A DNA stretch of 64,000 bases from assembly GCA_008123405.1 (NCBI GenBank), contig VSSA01000001.1, positions 62,001 to 126,000 on the forward strand, given 5' to 3'. The stretch is from Nocardioides sp. BGMRC 2183 (GTDB taxonomy: Bacteria > Actinomycetota > Actinomycetes > Propionibacteriales > Nocardioidaceae). Made by a program: the position numbers and the translations under genes. The notes under the pieces are model-generated. The model was not told the DNA's origin, did not search any database, and saw nothing but the letters and a program-made list of their open reading frames with translations. The stretch's first letter is position 1, and each line of letters opens with the position of its first letter. Shown one piece after another: positions 17,800 through 27,792 of this stretch.

Positions 17800-19395
17800 A
17801 TGACCGATGATTTCGCAGAGACCGAGACCGAGACCGCACCCGAGATTCAAGTACGACGCAACGTCGCCCTCGCCGGCACCATCTCCTGCCTCGCCGCGGT
17901 GTTGGCGATCGCCTTCGCCGTGCGCGCGTTCGGCGGTGGCACCACGCTGGACTGGCTCTCCCTGGGAGTCACGCTGATCGTCGCCCTGGTGCATCTGGCG
18001 GCGATCCTCGACGCGCGAGCGCCGCTGCTCGTGGTCGACGCCCAGGGCGTGCGGGTCCGCAAGGGCGCCACCTGGCAGGGCATCGCCTGGCCGGAGATCG
18101 ACTGCCTGGAGCACCTTCCGCGGCGCGGGCTCTTCCGCGACGGGCACGTCCTCGTCGCCGGGTACGACGACCAGCAGTTGATCGTCCCGCTCACGCTGGC
18201 CACCCGCGTGGTCGGCGCCGACGACCAGACCCTGAGTGACGCGCTGGCGGCACTGGCTGCCGGCCGGGCCGACGTGGTCGAGGTGGTTCCGGGTCTCGAC
18301 GACCCCGGCGAGGACGAGCCCCAGGATGCCGACGACAGCTCTCCGTCCGGCTGGTCCGATGACGACCCGACCGCCGAGAGGCCGATCGTCACCGACGACG
18401 TCGCCCCCGAGCAGCCCGAGCACCCGGAGCAGCCCGGGCGCCCCGAGCGGCCTGACGCGGAGCGGCAGGAGGCCACGACCACCGCCGTGGAGGAGCCCAC
18501 CGCCGTGGTGGAGCCGATTGTGCCGCAGCGCCCGACGGTGTACTCCGCACGCGTGGAGTATCCGTCCGCCCGTGAGCACCACCTGCGGGAGCGTGACGAC
18601 ACTCCCGAGCCCGCGACGGCGGTGACGCCCGGCGTCGAGGACACCACGACGGTGGTGCTCGAGGACCTGGAGGTTCGCCCGGCGAACAACCCGGTGATCG
18701 GCCCCCAGGTGAAGGCTGCCCGGGAGCGGCTGCGGTTGAGCGTGGACCAGCTCTCCGAGCGCACCCGGATCCGTCCGCACGTGATCGAGGCGATCGAGGT
18801 CGACGACTTCGCTCCGTGTGGCGGCGACTTCTATGCGCGCGGCCACCTGCGGACGCTCGCGCGGGTGCTCGGCATCGACGTGACCGGGCTGATCGTCACC
18901 TACGACGAGAACTACGCCGACGCACCGGTCGACCCGCGCCGGGTCTTCGAGTCCGAGCTGGCCACCGGCGTCGGCGGTTCGATCCGGAGCACCCGCGGTG
19001 GACGCAACTGGTCGGTGATGGTGGCCGCCGTGATGGCTGCGGTCCTGGTGTGGTCGCTGGCGAGCCTGCTGATGAGCAACCCGCAGCCGGTGGGGGACAC
19101 GCCGGTCCTCAACCAGAGCGGCGGCATCGTGCACAAGGAGGACCAGAAGGCGGCGACGGTCACGCTGGTGCTCACCGCCGCCGGCGGTGGCGCCCAGGTG
19201 CAGGTCCGCGACGGAGGCGGCGACGTGGTCTTCGACGGCCAGCTCGCCTTCGGCCAGTCCTCCGAGCTCGACCTGACCGCGCCGATCCGGATCACCTCCA
19301 GCGACGGCTCGGTCACCTACGCGATGAACGGCGAGAAGGCTGCGCCGCTGGGGGAGACCGGCGAAGAGGTCAACAAGACACTGGTCGCGCCCTGA
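17800..19395 (+). CDS. RodZ-like membrane protein with helix-turn-helix and DUF4115-type C-terminal domain
   Basis: 531-aa membrane protein. The N-terminal 150 residues contain two hydrophobic segments (about 25-40 and 50-65) and a PH-like beta region. An acidic Pro-rich linker follows (about 165-305). Residues about 308-375 form the HTH of RodZ-like proteins ([36 protein letters not shown]). One transmembrane helix ([19 protein letters not shown], about 408-426) comes next, then an extracytoplasmic beta domain. HTH-TM-beta is the RodZ plan that links cytoskeleton to wall synthesis in rods; the extra N-terminal two-TM/PH-like module is not part of RodZ. Located between ftsK and rimO, as for RodZ-like genes in other actinobacteria. 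Role inferred. Confidence 0.75.
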   Translation: MTDDFAETETETAPEIQVRRNVALAGTISCLAAVLAIAFAVRAFGGGTTLDWLSLGVTLIVALVHLAAILDARAPLLVVDAQGVRVRKGATWQGIAWPEIDCLEHLPRRGLFRDGHVLVAGYDDQQLIVPLTLATRVVGADDQTLSDALAALAAGRADVVEVVPGLDDPGEDEPQDADDSSPSGWSDDDPTAERPIVTDDVAPEQPEHPEQPGRPERPDAERQEATTTAVEEPTAVVEPIVPQRPTVYSARVEYPSAREHHLRERDDTPEPATAVTPGVEDTTTVVLEDLEVRPANNPVIGPQVKAARERLRLSVDQLSERTRIRPHVIEAIEVDDFAPCGGDFYARGHLRTLARVLGIDVTGLIVTYDENYADAPVDPRRVFESELATGVGGSIRSTRGGRNWSVMVAAVMAAVLVWSLASLLMSNPQPVGDTPVLNQSGGIVHKEDQKAATVTLVLTAAGGGAQVQVRDGGGDVVFDGQLAFGQSSELDLTAPIRITSSDGSVTYAMNGEKAAPLGETGEEVNKTLVAP

Positions 19396-19471
19396 CTCCG
19401 GGTGCCGGCACCGGTTCGGCGGCCCTCAGTTCGGCAGCGTGGCCTGCGGCGCGTCATACTTCCCGGTAGCC

Positions 19472-20902
19472 ATGACAGCCTCGACTCCGCAGCCCTTGTC
19501 CGTCGCGATGCTCACCCTCGGGTGCGCCCGCAACGACGTCGACTCCGAAGAGCTTGCCGGCCGCCTGGCGGCCGACGGGTTCACCTTGGTGGAGGACCCG
19601 GAGGACGCCGACACGGTCGTGGTCAACACCTGCGGCTTCGTCGACGCCGCGAAGAAGGACTCCATCGACACGCTGCTCGCCGCATCCGATCTCAAGGAGA
19701 CCGGACGTCCACAGGCAGTCGTCGCGGTCGGCTGCCTCGCCGAGCGGTACGGCGAGCAGCTGGCCGACTCACTGCCCGAAGCCGACGCGGTGCTGGGCTT
19801 CGACGACTACGGGGACATCGCCGGGCGGCTCCGGTCGATCGTGGCCGGTGAGCGGCCTCACCCGCACACGCCGCGTGACCGACGCCTGCTGCTGCCGATC
19901 TCGCCGGCGGAGCGACAGGGCGTGGACGCCGCCGTCGCGGGTGCCTCCGGCACCCGCACCCGACTGGACTCAGGGCCGATGGCGCCGCTCAAGCTCGCCA
20001 ACGGCTGCGACCGTCGCTGCACGTTCTGCGCCATCCCGATGTTCCGTGGCTCCTTCGTCTCGCGGCGACCGTCGGAGGTGCTCGACGAGGCACGGTGGCT
20101 GGCCGGCGAGGGCGTCAAGGAGCTCTTCCTGGTCTCGGAGAACTCCACCTCCTACGGCAAGGACCTCGGCGACCTCCGGCTGCTGGAGACCGTGCTGCCG
20201 GAGCTGACCGCGATCGAGGGGATCGAGCGGGTGCGGGTCTCCTACCTGCAGCCCGCCGAGACCCGGCCCGGTCTGATCGAGGCGATCGCCACCACCCCCG
20301 GCGTGGCGCCCTACTTCGACCTCTCCTTCCAGCACGCCAGCGCCACGGTGCTGCGCCGGATGCGCCGTTTCGGTGACCCGGAGAGCTTCCTCGGTCTGCT
20401 CGACCAGGCCCGCGGGTTCGCGCCGGATGCCGGGGTCCGGTCCAATGTCATTGTCGGCTTCCCCGGTGAGACCGAGGAGGAGTTCGCCACGCTCTGCGAC
20501 TTCCTGGTCGCGGCGCGGATGGATGTCACCGGCGTCTTCGGCTACTCCGACGAAGACGGCACCGAGGCCGAGTCCTTCGACGGCAAGCTCGATGAGGACG
20601 AGATCGCCGCGCGCGTCAACCACCTGGCCGACCTGGTCGCCGAGCTCAACGCCCAGCGGGCGAGCGAGCGGATCGGCGAGGAGGTCGTGGTGCTGGTGGA
20701 GGACGCCGCCCCCGAGGACGGCGTACCGGGTGAGGTCGAGGGGCGTGCGGCCCATCAGGGTCCGGAGGTGGATGGGACCACTCGGGTGCTGGACACCGGT
20801 GCCGCGGTCGGCGACCTGGTCGCCGCCGTGGTCGTCGACACCGACGGGGTCGACCTGATCGCCCGGGCGCACGGCGCCGCGGGCACGGAAGGACACCGAT
20901 GA
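19472..20902 (+). CDS. rimO: Ribosomal protein S12 methylthiotransferase
   Basis: Radical-SAM enzyme that methylthiolates the conserved aspartate of ribosomal protein S12. The 476-aa protein has the three-domain layout: an N-terminal MTTase domain with cysteines in [29 protein letters not shown] and [11 protein letters not shown]; the radical-SAM cluster motif [12 protein letters not shown] near residue 175; and a C-terminal TRAM domain. ARNDVDSE is the RimO rather than MiaB signature. I take the ATG at 19472; the upstream GTG adds 11 residues with no family match. The stop overlaps pgsA by 4 bases. Confidence 0.95.
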   Translation: MTASTPQPLSVAMLTLGCARNDVDSEELAGRLAADGFTLVEDPEDADTVVVNTCGFVDAAKKDSIDTLLAASDLKETGRPQAVVAVGCLAERYGEQLADSLPEADAVLGFDDYGDIAGRLRSIVAGERPHPHTPRDRRLLLPISPAERQGVDAAVAGASGTRTRLDSGPMAPLKLANGCDRRCTFCAIPMFRGSFVSRRPSEVLDEARWLAGEGVKELFLVSENSTSYGKDLGDLRLLETVLPELTAIEGIERVRVSYLQPAETRPGLIEAIATTPGVAPYFDLSFQHASATVLRRMRRFGDPESFLGLLDQARGFAPDAGVRSNVIVGFPGETEEEFATLCDFLVAARMDVTGVFGYSDEDGTEAESFDGKLDEDEIAARVNHLADLVAELNAQRASERIGEEVVVLVEDAAPEDGVPGEVEGRAAHQGPEVDGTTRVLDTGAAVGDLVAAVVVDTDGVDLIARAHGAAGTEGHR

Positions 20903-21531
20903 GCGAGCAGACCCCGGCTCCGGCGCAGGCGCCGAGCAACTGGAACATCCCCAACGCCCTGACCACGCTGCGGATCGTGCTGGTGCCGTTCTTCGGCTGG
21001 GCGCTGCTGTACGACGGCGGCGACTCGGTCACCGCGCGCGTGATCGCCTGGGCGATCTTCTTCGTCGCGATGGTCACCGACAAGGTCGACGGTGACATCG
21101 CCCGGGCCCGTGGCCTGGTCACCAACTTCGGCAAGATCGCGGACCCGATCGCGGACAAGGCGATCACCGGCATGGCGTTCATCGGCCTCTCCATCATCAT
21201 GGACACCTGGTGGATGTGGACGATCACCGTCATCGTGCTGGTCCGGGAGTGGGCCGTCACCCTGCTGCGCCTCTCGGTGCTCAAGCGCGTGGTGATCCCC
21301 GCCGCGGCCAGCGGCAAGTGGAAGACCGCGGTCCAGGGCCTCGCCCTCGGCCTGCTGACACTGCCGCTGCTGGAGGTCGACGGTGCACTCGATGTGCCCG
21401 GCGAGGTGGTCTGGGTGATTGCGATCGGACTGCTGCTCGTGGCGTTCGCCCTGACGCTCTGGAGCGGCTATGAGTTCTTCCGCGAGGTCTGGAAGCAACG
21501 GGACGATCTCCGGGCGCCCGCGGCTGACTGA
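20899..21531 (+). CDS. pgsA: CDP-diacylglycerol--glycerol-3-phosphate 3-phosphatidyltransferase
   Basis: Inner-membrane enzyme making phosphatidylglycerol phosphate. The 210-aa protein carries the complete CDP-alcohol phosphotransferase motif DG-x2-AR-x8-G-x3-D-x3-D (from DGDIARA through KIADPIAD), followed by hydrophobic helices. Its ATG overlaps the rimO stop. In many actinobacteria pgsA is followed by cinA and clgR; here two large secreted enzymes come between pgsA and clgR and no cinA is seen. Confidence 0.93.
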   Translation: MSEQTPAPAQAPSNWNIPNALTTLRIVLVPFFGWALLYDGGDSVTARVIAWAIFFVAMVTDKVDGDIARARGLVTNFGKIADPIADKAITGMAFIGLSIIMDTWWMWTITVIVLVREWAVTLLRLSVLKRVVIPAAASGKWKTAVQGLALGLLTLPLLEVDGALDVPGEVVWVIAIGLLLVAFALTLWSGYEFFREVWKQRDDLRAPAAD

Positions 21532-21576
21532 GGAGTTCTTCGATCGAATCGCGCGACATACGCATGTCCCGCATTC

Positions 21577-21643
21577 GTCACCAAACTGTTGCTCCGAGTT
21601 CCCGCGTGACCCTTGCGGGGGGCCCCTGCCCCGGGTCTAGGGT
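21577..21643 (+). promoter_or_regulatory. Candidate promoter with PHO-box-like repeats before the 5'-nucleotidase gene
   Basis: TTGCGG (21613-21618) and TAGGGT (21638-21643), 19 bases apart, make a weak promoter. Just upstream, three loosely GTTCACC-like units start at 21577, 21588 and 21598. The spacing is close to the 11-bp repeat of actinobacterial PhoP sites but the third unit is off by one. Speculative. Confidence 0.25.
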
Positions 21644-21730
21644 CAGGTTCCCGCCGGCTGCTGCTCGGTGACCGACGGGGATCTCGGGATCCCAATCTCC
21701 TCGTCACGAACTCGGAGCGACAGCCACATC

Positions 21731-24052
21731 ATGACAAGCGCATCACGCATCGGGGCAGGCCTTCTCGGGCTCGGTCTCGCGGTCCCCACGCTCGCGATCC
21801 TCGGCTCGGCGCCGGCATCGGCCGCCGATCCCGTCGACATCCAGGTGCTCGCCACCAACGACTTCCACGGCCGGATCAAGCAGAGCGGCTCCGAGGCCGG
21901 CGCCGCGGTGCTGGCCGGGGCCGTCAAGCAACTCCGCGAGGAGAACCCGAACACCTTCTTCGCCGCCGCCGGTGACCTGATCGGCGCGTCGACGTTCGAG
22001 TCGTTCATCGCCAACGACAAGCCGACCATCGACGCCCTCAACGAGGCCGGGCTGGACGTGTCCGCGGTCGGCAATCACGAGCTCGACCAGGGGTACGACG
22101 ACCTTGTCGACCGGGTGATGGCGCCCTACGACGAGACCACCAACCCCGAGGGCGGCGCGGAGTGGGAGTACATCGCTGCCAACCTGACGCTCAAGGCCAC
22201 CGGCGACCCGGCGGTTCCGGCCACCTGGATGGAGGAGATGGGCGGGGTCACCGTCGGCTTCGTCGGCGCCGTGACCGAGGACCTGCCGTCCCTGGTGAGC
22301 CCGGACGGGATCGCCGACCTGCAGGTCGACGGCATCGTCGACTCGGTGAACACCCACGCGGCCGAGCTGACCGCCGACGGTGCGGACGTCGTGGTGATGC
22401 TGGTGCACGAGGGCTCGCCGAACACCGACTGCGCGACCATGGACGATGCCGGCACCACCTGGGGCGACATCGTCACCGGCGTCGGCGACGACGTGGACGC
22501 GATCGTCTCCGGCCACACCCACCTCGCCTACGACTGCGAGGTCGGTGGCCGTCCCGTGGTCTCGGCGGGGCAGTACGGCATGAACCTCAACCAGCTGAAC
22601 TTCTCCGTCGACCCGGACACCGGCGAGATCCTCGACGTCGAGCAGGCGCTCCTTCCGCTGATGGGGCCGGACCCGGACGGCTCGGGCCCGCTGGTGCCGC
22701 CGGCGTTGTACCCGGTCGACGGGGCCACGAAGACCATCGTCGACGCCGCGGTCGCCGAGGCCGACGTACTGGGTGCCGAGCCGCTGGGCGAGCTGGCCGA
22801 CGGCTTCAACCGCGCCCGCAAGCCGGACGCCACCGAGAACCGCGGCGGTGAGTCCACCGTCGGCAACCTGGTCGCCGAGGTGCAGCGCTGGGCCACCGAC
22901 ACCCCCGAGACCGGGAACGCGCAGATCGCGTTCATGAACCCCGGCGGCCTCCGTGCCGACATGCTCGGCGGCATCGAGGGCGAGACGGACTACCCGAAGA
23001 CGCTGACCTACAAGCAGGCCGCGCTGGTGCAGCCGTTCGCGAACACCCTGGTCAACATGGACCTGACCGGTGCCCAGATCCGCACGGTGCTCGAACAGCA
23101 GTGGCAGCGCGACGACGAGGGCGAGGTGCCGTCGCGCCCCTTCCTGCGGCTCGGCGTCTCCGACGGCTTCACCTACACCTACGACGAGGAGCCGGTGACC
23201 GTCGCGGGCACCGACACCTTCGAGGGCACCATCACCGGGATGTGGCTCGACGGTGAGCCGATCAAGGCCGACCAGACCTACTCGGTCACGGTGAACTCGT
23301 TCCTCGCCTCCGGCGGTGACAACTTCTTCGAACTCGCCAACGGCACCGGGAAGGCCGACACTGGCAAGGCCGACCTGCAGGCGATGGTCGACTACATGGC
23401 TGCCTTCGCTCCGGCTGGATCCCCACTCGAGCCGGACTTCGCCCAGCGGGCGGTCGGGGTCTCCTTCGCCGACGGCAACTCCTTCGCGCGCGGCGACACC
23501 GTCGAGCTGGAGCTCTCCTCACTCTCCATGACCGGCCCGGGCGACCCGCAGGACAGCGAGGTTGCGCTCGCCCTGGACGGCACGGCAGTGGACACCGTCC
23601 CGGTGGACAGCTCGACCGTCTCCGAGCTGTACGACGCCACCGGCACCGCCGAGGTCAGCTTCGCGTTGCCCGCCGGCATCGCCGCTGGCGCCCACACCAT
23701 GACCGTGACCGGCGAGCAGACCGGCACCAGCGTCGACATCCCGATCCGGGTGGTCAAGAACGACGCGACGATCCGGTCGATCCAGGTGACGCCGAAGAAG
23801 ATCGTCGCCAAGAAGACCAAGGCGCGGATGGTGGTCCGGGTGCGGTCGGCCGGTGACGCAGCCAAGGGCAAGGTGCAGGTGAAGGTCGGGGGCAAGACCT
23901 ACACCCAGCAACTGCGGGACGGCGTCGCGCGGTTCACCCTGAAGAAGTTCAAGAAGCCGGGCAAGGTCACCGCGCGGGTGACCTACCTCGGCAACGCGGC
24001 CACCAAGGCGGCACGGGACACCGTGACCTTCCGGGTCGTCAGGAAGAAGTGA
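21731..24052 (+). CDS. Secreted 5'-nucleotidase / UshA-YhcR-type metallophosphoesterase
   Basis: 773-aa exported enzyme that removes phosphate from nucleotides outside the cell (family knowledge). A signal peptide ends near APASAADP. The calcineurin-like metal site is visible in ATNDFHGRIKQ, AAGDLIGAS, VGNHELDQG and VSGHTHLAYD. The 5'-nucleotidase C-terminal domain follows, with ENRGGESTVGNLVAE and FMNPGGLRADM. The last about 90 residues form an Ig-like domain (from KKIVAKKTKARMVVRVR) closely resembling the C terminus of the next gene product. ATG at 21731 is chosen because it directly starts the signal peptide; an upstream in-frame ATG at 21668 would bury it. Probably works with the neighbouring secreted nuclease. 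Confidence 0.93.
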   Translation: MTSASRIGAGLLGLGLAVPTLAILGSAPASAADPVDIQVLATNDFHGRIKQSGSEAGAAVLAGAVKQLREENPNTFFAAAGDLIGASTFESFIANDKPTIDALNEAGLDVSAVGNHELDQGYDDLVDRVMAPYDETTNPEGGAEWEYIAANLTLKATGDPAVPATWMEEMGGVTVGFVGAVTEDLPSLVSPDGIADLQVDGIVDSVNTHAAELTADGADVVVMLVHEGSPNTDCATMDDAGTTWGDIVTGVGDDVDAIVSGHTHLAYDCEVGGRPVVSAGQYGMNLNQLNFSVDPDTGEILDVEQALLPLMGPDPDGSGPLVPPALYPVDGATKTIVDAAVAEADVLGAEPLGELADGFNRARKPDATENRGGESTVGNLVAEVQRWATDTPETGNAQIAFMNPGGLRADMLGGIEGETDYPKTLTYKQAALVQPFANTLVNMDLTGAQIRTVLEQQWQRDDEGEVPSRPFLRLGVSDGFTYTYDEEPVTVAGTDTFEGTITGMWLDGEPIKADQTYSVTVNSFLASGGDNFFELANGTGKADTGKADLQAMVDYMAAFAPAGSPLEPDFAQRAVGVSFADGNSFARGDTVELELSSLSMTGPGDPQDSEVALALDGTAVDTVPVDSSTVSELYDATGTAEVSFALPAGIAAGAHTMTVTGEQTGTSVDIPIRVVKNDATIRSIQVTPKKIVAKKTKARMVVRVRSAGDAAKGKVQVKVGGKTYTQQLRDGVARFTLKKFKKPGKVTARVTYLGNAATKAARDTVTFRVVRKK

Positions 24053-24053
24053 C

Positions 24054-24073
24054 GCGGGCGGGCGTGCGCCCGC
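24054..24073. terminator. Possible weak terminator hairpin
   Basis: GCGGGCG and CGCCCGC with a 6-base loop, directly after the 5'-nucleotidase stop. No T-tract, and short enough to be chance in this GC content. Confidence 0.35.
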
Positions 24074-24180
24074 TCACCGACTGCCGCTGGGTACGGCGTC
24101 CTGCGGGGCGTCGTACCTGGTGGCAGCCTCCCCGGCCGTAGCGGGCCGTTCCGTTCCATTCGGATCCTCGGAGAACACAC

Positions 24181-27100
24181 ATGCACCTGCGCAGGAACTC
24201 CATGGCGGCCGCTGCGGTCGCCGCCCTCTCACTCGGCGGCCTGGCGGCCGTCACACCCGCGGCCAGCGCCGCGCCCGACGGCACCGGCCTCGTGATCAGC
24301 GAGGTGTACGGCGGCGGTGGCAACGCCGGAGCCACCTGGAAGAACGACTTCATCGAGCTGTACAACCCGACCGATGCGCCGATCTCGGTGGAGGGTTGGT
24401 CGGTGCAGTATCGGTCGTCGAGCGGCAATCCTCCCGGGGGCGGCGTGGGCACGACCGCGCTGACTGGCAGCGTCCCTGCGGGCGGGCACTACCTCGTGGG
24501 GCAGGCCGCTGGATCCGCCGGTTCGGACGAGTTGCCCACCCCCGACGCCACTGGCTCGGCATCGATGGCAGGCACGAACGGGCAGGTCCTCCTGGTTCCG
24601 TCGACCGACCAGTACGTTGGGTCGGGTGACCTCGCGGGCGCCGAGGACCTGATCGACATGGTCGGCTACGGCTCGTCGACGTCCTATGAGACAGCGCCTG
24701 CACCCGTCCTGAGCAACACGACCTCGGGGACCCGCGCCGACGGTGTTGATTCCGACGACAACGCAACCGATTTCAGTTCCGGGGCACCCACGCCCACCAA
24801 TGCGGCAGGCGAGACCGAGCCGCCGGTCAGCGACACGCTGACCGCCACGGACCCCGCCGACCTCGACCTCACCGTCGACGAGGCGATGAGCACGGTCCAA
24901 CTCGAGGCGACCGGCGGTACTACGCCGTACGTCTGGACATCGACCGCGCTGCCGGACGGGTTGAACCTGTCGGCAGCAGGGGAGATCAGCGGCACGCCGA
25001 GTGCCGTCGGCACGACCACCGTCACCTTCACCGTCAGCGACGCCGAGAGCGCGACGTCCAGCGTGGAGGTCGACGTGTTGGTGTCGGGACCGCCGCAGGA
25101 GGTCGACGTGGCCGCGATCCAGGGCACCGGCGCGACGTCCCCGCTCGTCGGCCAGGACGTGACGGTCCAGGGGATCGTCACCGGCGTCTACGCAGATCCC
25201 TACGACTCCGAACCGGGGATGGGCAACTACGGGGGCCTCGACGGATTCTTCCTCCAGACCGCCGGCACCGGCGGCACGACGGACGCGACGCCGGGCGCCT
25301 CCGATGCCGTCTTCGTCTACACCGGCAACGACGTGCCGGCGAGCGTCGAGATCGGCGCCTCGGTCGAGGTGACGGGCACGGTGCAGGAGAACTTCGCAAC
25401 GACACGGATCGTGGATCCGGTGGTGGTCGCGCTCGACACCGACCTCGAGCAGGTCGCCCCGCTCGAGATCGCCTACCCGACGACCGAGACCGGGCGTGAG
25501 GCGCAGGAGGGCATGCTGCTGGCGCCCACCGACGACTTCACGGTCACCAACAGCTACGGCACCAACCAGTACGGCGAGGTCGGGCTGGCGACCGGCGACA
25601 GCCCCCTGCTGCAGCCCAGCGACGTGGCCGCACCCGGCTCCTCGGCGTACGACGACGTGGTGGCGGACAACGCGGCTCGGGGTGTCGTCCTCGACGACGG
25701 CACCAGCATCAACTACCTCAGCAACGGCTCCGCCCAGCAGGACTATCCGCTTCCATGGCTCACGCTGGCCAACCCGGTCCGCGTCGGTGCGCGCGCCACG
25801 CTGACCGGTCCGGTGATCCTGAACTACGACTTCAACGTATGGCGTTTCCAGCCGACCGAGCCGGTGCTCGACCAGGGTGCCGACGTCGCCGTCTTCGAGG
25901 ACACGCGGGTCGACAACGCAGCCCCGCAGGAGGTCGGAGGGGACCTCAAGCTCGCCACCTTCAACGTCCTCAACTACTTCAACACGACGGCGGAGGATTT
26001 CGTCGCCAACGGTGGCACCTGCACCTACTACACCGACCGGGACGGCAACAACATCGGTGCGAACAGGTGTAACCCGGACGGTCCGCGTGGTGCCGCCGAC
26101 GATGCCAGCTTGCAGCGGCAGCAGGACAAGATCGTCGCTGCGATCAACGCGCTCGACGCTGACGTGGTCACGTTGGAGGAGCTGGAGAACTCGGTCAAGC
26201 TGCTCACCGAGACCGACCGCGACGACGCGATCGCCGAGCTGGTCGACGCGCTCAACGCCGACGCCGGTGCCGGTGCCTGGGACTACGTGCCCTCGCCGGC
26301 CGAGGCCAGCACCGAGGCGAACGTCGCGCAGCAGGACGTGATCCGCACCGGATACATCTACAAGCCAACCACGGTCGCCCCGATGGGGGAGTCGGACATC
26401 CTCTTCGACAGCCCCGCGTTCAGCAATGCCCGCGAGCCTCTCGCTCAGGTCTTCGCACCGGTCGACGGCGCGGAGTCCGACGCCTTCGCGGTCGTGGTGA
26501 ACCACTTCAAGTCGAAGGGGTGCGACGGCGCCTCCGGGGACAACGTGGATGCCGGCGACGGTCAGAGCTGTTTCAACGGCGACCGGGTCCGCCAGGCGGG
26601 GGCGTTGGTCGACTTCGTCGACGACTTCGTCGACGGCGCGGGCGTCGAGAAGGTCTTCTTGACCGGTGACTTCAACTCCTACACCTTCGAGGACCCGATG
26701 ACGGCCCTCGCCGACGCCGGATACAGCGTGGTCGAGTCCGACCAGGAGGGGGACTGGAGCTACTCCTACCAGGGCCTGTCCGGGTCGCTGGACCACGTGC
26801 TGGCCAACGAGTCGGCCCTTGCCGATGTCAGCGGAGCCGACGTCTGGGAGATCAACGCCAACGAGTCCGTCGCCTTCCAGTACAGCCGATACAACTACAA
26901 CGTCACCCAGCTCTTCGAGGCCAACCAGTTCGCTGCCTCCGATCACAACCCGGAGATCGTCGGGATCGACACCGGCCAGGTTGCCGAGCCCGTCGCCACC
27001 TCCCGTACGACGGCGAGCACCACCCCGAAGAAGGTCGTGGTCGGCAAGACCAGGGTCAAGGTCCGGGTGCGGGTCCGGTCGGAGGGCGCTGCGGCCCTCG

Positions 27101-27300
27101 GACGGGTGGAGATCCAGGCGGGCGGCCGGACCTACCTGGCCCGGCTCCGCAACGGTGCCGCCACGGTGCGGCTCAAGCCGTTCGGCTCGGTGGGGAAGAA
27201 GAAGATCCAGGTGCGCTACCTGGGCAACCCCACCACGAAGCCCTCGCGCGACACCGTGACGATCAAGGTGGTCAAGCCCCAGCGCAAGGGCAAACGCTGA
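24181..27300 (+). CDS. Secreted ExeM/NucH-type endonuclease/exonuclease/phosphatase-fold nuclease
   Basis: 1039-aa exported nuclease. Layout: signal peptide (about 1-31, ending PAASAAPD); lamin-tail domain (about 35-200; GTGLVISEVYGGGGN, DFIELYNPT); a putative-Ig (He_PIG) domain (about 222-300); an OB-like ExeM domain (about 305-450). The EEP nuclease domain (about 595-940) shows LKLATFNVLNYF, VVTLEELENS, VFLTGDFNSYTFEDP, GSLDHVLAN and AASDHNPEI, giving the metal-binding Asn/Glu and catalytic Asp-His residues. The last about 95 residues are an Ig-like domain with a basic tail, similar to that of the upstream 5'-nucleotidase. Extracellular DNA degradation is known for the family. A strong terminator follows. 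Confidence 0.93.
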   Translation: MHLRRNSMAAAAVAALSLGGLAAVTPAASAAPDGTGLVISEVYGGGGNAGATWKNDFIELYNPTDAPISVEGWSVQYRSSSGNPPGGGVGTTALTGSVPAGGHYLVGQAAGSAGSDELPTPDATGSASMAGTNGQVLLVPSTDQYVGSGDLAGAEDLIDMVGYGSSTSYETAPAPVLSNTTSGTRADGVDSDDNATDFSSGAPTPTNAAGETEPPVSDTLTATDPADLDLTVDEAMSTVQLEATGGTTPYVWTSTALPDGLNLSAAGEISGTPSAVGTTTVTFTVSDAESATSSVEVDVLVSGPPQEVDVAAIQGTGATSPLVGQDVTVQGIVTGVYADPYDSEPGMGNYGGLDGFFLQTAGTGGTTDATPGASDAVFVYTGNDVPASVEIGASVEVTGTVQENFATTRIVDPVVVALDTDLEQVAPLEIAYPTTETGREAQEGMLLAPTDDFTVTNSYGTNQYGEVGLATGDSPLLQPSDVAAPGSSAYDDVVADNAARGVVLDDGTSINYLSNGSAQQDYPLPWLTLANPVRVGARATLTGPVILNYDFNVWRFQPTEPVLDQGADVAVFEDTRVDNAAPQEVGGDLKLATFNVLNYFNTTAEDFVANGGTCTYYTDRDGNNIGANRCNPDGPRGAADDASLQRQQDKIVAAINALDADVVTLEELENSVKLLTETDRDDAIAELVDALNADAGAGAWDYVPSPAEASTEANVAQQDVIRTGYIYKPTTVAPMGESDILFDSPAFSNAREPLAQVFAPVDGAESDAFAVVVNHFKSKGCDGASGDNVDAGDGQSCFNGDRVRQAGALVDFVDDFVDGAGVEKVFLTGDFNSYTFEDPMTALADAGYSVVESDQEGDWSYSYQGLSGSLDHVLANESALADVSGADVWEINANESVAFQYSRYNYNVTQLFEANQFAASDHNPEIVGIDTGQVAEPVATSRTTASTTPKKVVVGKTRVKVRVRVRSEGAAALGRVEIQAGGRTYLARLRNGAATVRLKPFGSVGKKKIQVRYLGNPTTKPSRDTVTIKVVKPQRKGKR

Positions 27301-27313
27301 CGCACGGACGTAC

Positions 27314-27346
27314 GACGGCCGGTGGACCTCGGGTCCACCGGCCGTC
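27314..27346 (+). terminator. Intrinsic terminator-like hairpin after the nuclease gene
   Basis: GACGGCCGGTGGACC and its exact complement GGTCCACCGGCCGTC, a perfect 15-bp stem with a 3-base loop, 13 bases after the stop codon. No U-tract, as is common in actinobacteria. Confidence 0.8.
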
Positions 27347-27423
27347 GGCGTCCGAGCCCGACACGCGGCACACCGAGAGCGGAAGAACCAGGCCTCCGGT
27401 AGCGTTGCACCCACCGAAAGCCG

Positions 27424-27453
27424 GTGTCGCCCCCAGCGCACCCCAGGTAGCGT
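27424..27453 (+). promoter_or_regulatory. Candidate clgR promoter with ClgR-type site
   Basis: TAGCGT at 27448-27453 is a possible -10. At the -35 position lies CGC-N5-GCG (27428-27438), the core spacing of ClgR-binding sites known in Corynebacterium and Streptomyces. This would allow autoactivation. Such a short GC motif can occur by chance here. GAGGAG upstream of the ATG is the ribosome site. Confidence 0.35.
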
Positions 27454-27480
27454 GGCCCGTAGGACGAGAGGAGATCCGCG

Positions 27481-27789
27481 ATGGTGCTGTTCCGCCAGCG
27501 ACTCGGCGACGTGCTGCGCGGTCGTCGTGCAGAGTTGGGTCTGACCCTGCGTGAGGTCTCCGGCGTCGCTCGTGTCAGCCTCGGCTACATCTCCGAGATC
27601 GAGCGCGGCCAGAAGGAAGCCAGCTCCGAGCTCCTCTCCTCCCTGTGCGAGGCACTCGACATGCCGCTCTCCGACGTGCTGCGCGACGTCGCCGACGCGG
27701 TGGCGCTCGACGAGGCCGCCCTCGCCGCCGAGATCTCTTCGATCCCCGCCCGGCCGCTGGCCGGCGAGGTCGTCGCGTCCGCTGCCTGA
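27481..27789 (+). CDS. clgR: ClgR-type XRE transcriptional regulator
   Basis: 102-aa helix-turn-helix activator, in other actinobacteria controlling clp protease and stress genes. The N terminus [20 protein letters not shown], the HTH core [23 protein letters not shown] and the following [18 protein letters not shown] match ClgR over the whole HTH. The protein ends in -VASAA; a hydrophobic Ala-Ala end fits known Clp-dependent turnover of ClgR, so the degron is plausible but inferred. A good ribosome site (GAGGAG) precedes the ATG. It is convergent with htpX, separated by a 22-bp perfect palindrome. Confidence 0.9.
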   Translation: MVLFRQRLGDVLRGRRAELGLTLREVSGVARVSLGYISEIERGQKEASSELLSSLCEALDMPLSDVLRDVADAVALDEAALAAEISSIPARPLAGEVVASAA

Positions 27790-27792
27790 TCC

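Noticed and set aside
24229-27441. 1070-codon minus-strand ORF opposite the ExeM-type nuclease
   Set aside because: Shadow of a GC-rich gene; the plus-strand frame has a signal peptide and clear nuclease motifs, the minus frame has none.
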